From positions 186,001 through 250,000 of the forward strand of contig JAWKNK010000003.1 of the NCBI GenBank assembly GCA_041391745.1: a stretch of DNA of 64,000 nt. The letters run 5' to 3'. The notes under the pieces are model-generated. The model did not search any database. It was not told the DNA's origin and saw only the letters and a list, made by a program, of their open reading frames with translations. Below are positions 59,946 to 64,000 of this stretch, one piece after another. Source of the DNA: JAIXWP01 sp041391745 (GTDB taxonomy: Bacteria > Bacteroidota > Bacteroidia > Flavobacteriales_D > Sanyastnellaceae). The first letter of the stretch is position 1. Each line of letters opens with the position of its first letter. A program made the position numbers and the translations under genes.

Positions 59946-61847
59946 ATGAGTGACGCGATCAAGCACGAGTGCGGTATAGCACTTCTCCGACTGAAGAAAC
60001 CTCTTCAGCACTACTCCGAGAAATACGGGACTCCATTTTACGGCCTCAACAAAATGTATCTCCTCATGGAGAAACAACACAACAGAGGTCAAGACGGTGC
60101 CGGATTAGCAAACATCAAACTCAGTCCACAACCAGGCAAAAAGTACATCAGCAGAGTTCGTTCAAATGATAGCGCTCCTATCAAAGATTTGTTCTCTCGC
60201 GTGATGGGTCGCTTTACTGAGCTTGAAAAAAATGATCCGGATAAACTCAAGGACCCTCAGTTTCTCAAAGAAAATTATGCCTTCACAGGAGAACTATTTC
60301 TTGGTCACCTGAGATACGGAACCTTCGGTGGAAATAGCATTGAAAACTGTCACCCTTTCCTGCGGCAAAACAACTGGATGACCAGAAACTTGGTGGTCGC
60401 CGGTAACTTCAACCTTACAAACGTTGATGAACTTTTTGGACTTTTGGTAGACCTCGGTCAGCACCCAAAAGAAAAAACAGACACAGTTACCGTAATGGAA
60501 AAAATTGGTCACTTCCTTGACGAAGAAAACCAATTCCTATTCGATCAATACAAAACACTTGGATATAGCAATCAACAAATTTCTGATTTGATTGCTCAAA
60601 ATATCGACGTACAGCGCGTCCTCACCAGAGCTTCTCGTGAGTTCGACGGCGGCTATACGATGTGCGGACTTCTTGGTCATGGCGATGCTTTCGTGATGCG
60701 CGACCCTAACGGCATCAGACCAGCATACTACTACGAAGATGATGAAATCTGCGTGGTGGCCTCAGAAAGACCTCCTATCCAAGCAGCTTTTAATATTCCT
60801 GTAGATGAAATAAAAGAAATCGAACCCGGCTTCGCTTATATCATCAAAAAAGACGGAAGAACTTATACCAAGCAAATTCGCGAGCCACAGCAAAAATTAT
60901 CTTGCTCATTCGAACGTATCTATTTCTCTAGAGGAAACGACAGAGACATTTACAACGAAAGACAAAATCTAGGTAAAAATGTTGTACCGCGAATTCTTGA
61001 AAATGTAAATCACGACCTCGACAATACAGTGTTCTCATTCATTCCTAACACAGCTGAAACAGCTTTCTATGGAATGATTAAAGCACTAGAAGATGTCTTG
61101 AACGAAAGAAAAATTCAACAGATTACTTCTCTCGGTCAAAACTGGACAAAAGAAAAAGTAGAAGTTATTCTAAAGCAACGCGCGCGAATTGAAAAAATCG
61201 CAATCAAAGACGCAAAGCTCCGTACGTTCATCACCCAAGACTCCGCTCGCGACGATATGGTAGCCCACGTGTACGATGTTACTCATGGCACTGTAAAAAG
61301 AAAAACGGACAACCTTGTAGTCATAGATGACTCGATTGTGAGAGGTACTACACTGAAGAAATCAATCATCAAAATGCTTGATCGATTGCAGCCAAAGAAA
61401 ATTGTTATCGTTTCTTCAGCTCCTCAAATTAGATTCCCTGATTGCTACGGTATTGACATGGCTAAAATGGGAGACTTCATCGCCTTTCAAGCCGCCGTTG
61501 AGCTTCTAAAAGAAAGAAACATGACAAGCGTGCTAGATGTCGTTTACAAAAAATGTAAAGACCAAGAAGGCGCTGCAAAAGAACATGTCAAGAACTATGT
61601 AAAAGAAGTTTACGAACCTTTCACAGCCGATGAAATATCTGCGAAAGTTGCACAGCTTGTAACTCCACAAGGAATTGGCGCTAAGGTGGAAGTCATTTTC
61701 CAAACCATTGAAGGCCTTCACCAAGCATGCCCAAATCACCTCGGCGATTGGTATTTTACAGGAAACTACCCAACCCCGGGAGGAAATATGGTGGTCAACA
61801 AATCCTTCATCAACTACATGGAAGGTCGCAACGAAAGAGCTTATTAA
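59946..61847 (+). CDS. purF: Amidophosphoribosyltransferase (long Bacteroidota form)
   Basis: A 633-residue PurF-like enzyme making 5-phosphoribosylamine from PRPP and glutamine, the first step of purine synthesis. The N-terminal Ntn glutaminase begins HECGIALLRL: Cys9 would be the nucleophile after removal of a short propeptide, as in B. subtilis PurF rather than E. coli (Cys at 2). QHNRGQDGAGLA and GHLRYGTFG are glutaminase motifs. The phosphoribosyltransferase domain has the PRPP loop LVVIDDSIVRGTTLKKSI, ASERPPIQAAF and VSSAPQIRFPDCYGIDM. It is longer than the usual 470-500 residues because of insertions between motifs (e.g. about 60-105 and 165-215). A second, standard purF may exist elsewhere in the genome. 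Confidence 0.9.
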   Translation: MSDAIKHECGIALLRLKKPLQHYSEKYGTPFYGLNKMYLLMEKQHNRGQDGAGLANIKLSPQPGKKYISRVRSNDSAPIKDLFSRVMGRFTELEKNDPDKLKDPQFLKENYAFTGELFLGHLRYGTFGGNSIENCHPFLRQNNWMTRNLVVAGNFNLTNVDELFGLLVDLGQHPKEKTDTVTVMEKIGHFLDEENQFLFDQYKTLGYSNQQISDLIAQNIDVQRVLTRASREFDGGYTMCGLLGHGDAFVMRDPNGIRPAYYYEDDEICVVASERPPIQAAFNIPVDEIKEIEPGFAYIIKKDGRTYTKQIREPQQKLSCSFERIYFSRGNDRDIYNERQNLGKNVVPRILENVNHDLDNTVFSFIPNTAETAFYGMIKALEDVLNERKIQQITSLGQNWTKEKVEVILKQRARIEKIAIKDAKLRTFITQDSARDDMVAHVYDVTHGTVKRKTDNLVVIDDSIVRGTTLKKSIIKMLDRLQPKKIVIVSSAPQIRFPDCYGIDMAKMGDFIAFQAAVELLKERNMTSVLDVVYKKCKDQEGAAKEHVKNYVKEVYEPFTADEISAKVAQLVTPQGIGAKVEVIFQTIEGLHQACPNHLGDWYFTGNYPTPGGNMVVNKSFINYMEGRNERAY

Positions 61848-61860
61848 TTTTTTCTTTAAA

Positions 61861-61896
61861 TAAAAAAACCCCGTCTTTCGACGGGGTTTTCTTTTT
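61861..61896. terminator. Bidirectional terminator between purF and the convergent T9SS gene
   Basis: AAAACCCCGTC (61865-61875) and GACGGGGTTTT (61880-61890) make an 11-bp stem with a TTTC loop. Flanking A- and T-runs allow termination in both directions. Confidence 0.92.
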
Positions 61897-61909
61897 CTAT
61901 TCAATTCTA

Positions 61910-64000
61910 TTATTTCTGAATCATCAACTTCTCATGTTGAACATTCTCGTTACCGACAATTTCAATATGATATGTTCCAGAAGCATATGCACTAACATCT
62001 AATGTTGTGGTCGCTCCCTGATTCATTGTCAACTGCATTGCATCTACAAGCTTACCTGCGTTATCGAAAATTTTAACTTGGTATACTGTAGCTTCTCCGC
62101 CGTTGTAAAGATTCAATTGATTTTTAGCTGGGTTTGGATACATTCCGATCATTCCATTAGCAACAACCTCTGTGACGCTAATTGGATTGTCAACACAGTT
62201 ATGTGTCAATACAGGAGAAGTAATGAAACAAGCTGGAACCAATGAAGATACAACTGTAATTACAACGTCAGCATCATTCGGGAATGGACCAACCTGAATA
62301 GTACCCATGAAGTTCACATTATACTGAGACTGATTGTAGCTATTTGTAACCACATATGGCGCACCATTTCCTAAATCAGTGATCTGCATGTTGATGATGA
62401 AGTTCTCTTCGTCTCCTTCAACGCAATCAGTCGTATAGGTAATAGATGGCCAATCACAATTGTACACACATGAACCATCGTCTTCTGTTGCTGTTGGGTT
62501 GTAGTTCAACGCTGTGTTGTCTGTACATCCCAATACTGCGTCGTAGTTACAAGAACCATCATCAATAGTTGCTGACGAATCATAGTTAGAAGCCTGTGGA
62601 TCCATACAACCCGCACATGTCAAGTACTCACAACTTCCATTATCGAAAATAGCTGCTGCGTAGTAATTACATGCACCAGGGTCCGTACAACCAAACTGAG
62701 TGTTGTACACACATGAACCGTCATTTATCGTTGCGTTCGCATTGTAGTTAACAGCGTTCGGATCTGTACAACCAAATACGTCCGGATTCACATTGATACA
62801 ACCGTTGTTTGGAGGCAAGTTGCCCAAACAAACTCCATAAATATCAACTGAAGGAGAACCTGCCACGTCGCCGCAGTCATATCCCCATGTAGCACAGTTG
62901 AAATCTACTGGTTGACCTACCCAGTTGTAAGCACCATTATCTGCGAATCCATCACCCAACCAAGCCAATACTCCGATACTGTGTTGTGTTCCATCACAGT
63001 CACAAATAGTGATCTCATTATTACAGTTTCCGGTTGTATAAACTTGAACTGGTGAAGTTGATCCGTCACTCAATTCATAGAAGAAACTATAAGTAGTGTT
63101 TGGCTGGAAGTTGTAAATCTGAGTTGATTCACCACTAGTAATTTCACCTTCAGCGTAAGTCAAAGTTGTGTACGTTCCGCCCATTGGACCAACATAAACT
63201 GCCACAACACTACAATCTCCATTATAATCGAAATTCAGAGATACAGATGGTGTAAGCGTTTCGTTTGCAGAGTCCACACAAGCTTCTGGTACGATATCGA
63301 AGTCGAGGTTTGAACATGCGTTGTTAGAACCTACACAGAAGTTAGCGATGTATGATGAACCAAAGTCCCCAACTACATCCAACAACACATTTCCTTGAGC
63401 ATCTGTAACTGTAGCGTATCCTAAGAATTCACAATCTGATCCACCCAATCCATCACCAAAATCATCATAAAGCGCAAAAGTGTAACAACCAGGTACTAGA
63501 CACATTGGTTGTGTTACCATTGTATAAGGATCTGTAAAGAAGTCTAACCCGAATGAGTACACCACTTCTCCCGCGCCATTGATGACGTCAAGCGCAGTCT
63601 CTCCTGGATAGCAATCGATAGCAACCTCAACATAAACTCCTTCGCACAATCCTTCCACACAGCCGTTTGCTGGAGGTAAATTACCGCTACATACTGTATA
63701 AGGGTCTAACGTAACTCCCAATCCTGAGTCGTCACAGTCAAAGCCCCACAATTGACAGTTGAAATCAACCGGCAACTCGTCATTCCATAGGTAAGTTCCA
63801 TCGTCAAGGAAACCATCTCCCAACCATGCTAAAGCCTCAATAGGAAGCGTTGTTCCAGCGCAGTCGCAAATTGTTTCACCACTCAAACAGTTTGCTGAAG
63901 AGTAATTCACCAAATTCGATTGCTCGCCATTATCCAACGTGAAGAACAACCAATAATCAACTCCTGGAGCGAAATAATAAGTCTCAACACTTCCATTCAC
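61910..64000 (-). CDS. Secreted repeat protein with T9SS type A sorting domain (5' partial)
   Basis: At least 696 residues; the gene continues past the right edge. The GTG at the edge is most likely an internal Val. A Cys-rich module of about 75 residues occurs twice (CDCxGT, LAWLGDGFxDxGxYxW, PVDFNCxxWGxDC, GNLPPxNGC). Between them is a CYTFALYDDFGDGLGGSDCE-type beta domain with another Fn3-like segment. Then come four tandem CTDPxAxNYxxxAxxDDGSC units, a short linker and the type A sorting domain (MYPNPAKNQLNLYNGGE, ASGTYHIEI, last about 75 residues). Exported by T9SS to the surface; the many paired Cys suggest disulfide-stabilised extracellular modules. No catalytic domain is visible. A terminator follows. 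Confidence 0.87.
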   Translation of the reverse strand: MNGSVETYYFAPGVDYWLFFTLDNGEQSNLVNYSSANCLSGETICDCAGTTLPIEALAWLGDGFLDDGTYLWNDELPVDFNCQLWGFDCDDSGLGVTLDPYTVCSGNLPPANGCVEGLCEGVYVEVAIDCYPGETALDVINGAGEVVYSFGLDFFTDPYTMVTQPMCLVPGCYTFALYDDFGDGLGGSDCEFLGYATVTDAQGNVLLDVVGDFGSSYIANFCVGSNNACSNLDFDIVPEACVDSANETLTPSVSLNFDYNGDCSVVAVYVGPMGGTYTTLTYAEGEITSGESTQIYNFQPNTTYSFFYELSDGSTSPVQVYTTGNCNNEITICDCDGTQHSIGVLAWLGDGFADNGAYNWVGQPVDFNCATWGYDCGDVAGSPSVDIYGVCLGNLPPNNGCINVNPDVFGCTDPNAVNYNANATINDGSCVYNTQFGCTDPGACNYYAAAIFDNGSCEYLTCAGCMDPQASNYDSSATIDDGSCNYDAVLGCTDNTALNYNPTATEDDGSCVYNCDWPSITYTTDCVEGDEENFIINMQITDLGNGAPYVVTNSYNQSQYNVNFMGTIQVGPFPNDADVVITVVSSLVPACFITSPVLTHNCVDNPISVTEVVANGMIGMYPNPAKNQLNLYNGGEATVYQVKIFDNAGKLVDAMQLTMNQGATTTLDVSAYASGTYHIEIVGNENVQHEKLMIQK
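62460..62780 (-). repeat. Four tandem CTDPxAxNY Cys-rich units
   Basis: Four consecutive units of about 24-28 residues fit CTDPxAxNYxxxAxxDDGSCxY: GCTDPNAVNYNANATINDGS, GCTDPGACNYYAAAIFDNGS, GCMDPQASNYDSSATIDDGS and GCTDNTALNYNPTATEDDGS. The second, third and fourth diverge in sequence, so the repeats are old rather than freshly duplicated. Known as a recurrent motif in secreted proteins of Bacteroidota. Confidence 0.88.
62800..63895 (-). repeat. Two dispersed copies of a 75-residue Cys-rich module
   Basis: Copy one (about 63650-63895) and copy two (about 62800-63025) share CDCxGT, LAWLGDGFxDxGxY, PVDFNCxxWGxDC and GNLPPxNGC in the same order. A beta-sandwich and Fn3-like region lies between them. 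This looks like an internal duplication of a disulfide-rich domain that I do not recognise. Confidence 0.75.

Noticed and set aside
62460..62780. CRISPR-like tandem repeat
   Set aside because: The periodicity is a coding repeat (CTDPxAxNY) with diverged DNA and no constant direct repeat or spacers.
1..64000. tRNA, rRNA, insertion sequence, integrase or attachment sites
   Set aside because: None seen: intergenic gaps are short and contain only promoters, dyads and terminators, and no transposase or recombinase motif appears in any protein.

Overview
The window is a stretch of chromosome from a member of the Bacteroidota, most likely order Flavobacteriales. The evidence for this is threefold: three large secreted proteins with C-terminal type IX secretion (T9SS) sorting domains (types A and B); repeated use of the Bacteroidota -7 promoter box TAnnTTTG; and families largely typical of this phylum (DUF3098, DUF2795, DUF4292, DUF4349, DUF5522, LytS/LytTR pairs, a long amidophosphoribosyltransferase). 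The Cys-rich CTDPxAxNY repeats in the last gene resemble secreted proteins of the Crocinitomicaceae/Cryomorphaceae group; that narrower placement is inference. I see no insertion sequence, prophage, CRISPR array, rRNA or tRNA. The window reads as dense, ordinary chromosome with several regulatory and secreted-protein modules of interest.

Layout. 1-6066: queA (5' truncated by the window edge), a TM2 membrane protein, a PlsC-type acyltransferase fused to a decayed adenylation domain, a helical hypothetical protein, a lipoprotein and an outer-membrane barrel. 6067-12617: a TonB receptor/LytS kinase/LytTR regulator operon on the minus strand, then a HisKA kinase/OmpR-type regulator pair on the plus strand. 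12650-16973: DUF3098, uppP, two glycosyltransferases and an O-antigen-ligase-like protein, i.e. lipid-carrier recycling and surface glycan assembly. 16993-21512 (minus): two S41 processing proteases flanking rnpA, then a dCMP deaminase and DUF2795. 21631-29766 (minus): a TPR kinase/NarL regulator pair, DNA polymerase IV, an acidic lipoprotein, and a beta-propeller kinase/LytTR regulator pair.

29835-41226: gpsA, a 1531-residue T9SS type A protein with a structured leader, a DUF4349 protein, a lipoprotein, and a 1292-residue T9SS type B protein. 41257-47521: an enoyl-CoA hydratase and dut, then a tight run of a sugar nucleotidyltransferase, a TPR lipoprotein, a DUF4292 lipoprotein and an EnvC-like protein, which looks like an envelope biogenesis operon. 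47508-50711: a PLP-dependent deaminase, a 55-residue DUF5522 gene, and hutU. 50924-57436: a TetR-controlled RND tripartite efflux operon. 57508-59820 (minus): a barrel-less TonB plug protein, an ECF sigma factor and a membrane-anchored TPR protein, which looks like a small trans-envelope signalling operon. 59946-64000: purF and the 3' part of a repeat-rich T9SS cargo gene.

The most notable observations are: TAnnTTTG boxes exactly 4 nt before the ATG of three unrelated genes, suggesting leaderless mRNAs; paired 16-bp operator-like repeats around 3447-3529; the plug/sigma/TPR operon; the PlsC fusion with a destroyed ATP-binding motif; and the short gene between the deaminase and hutU.
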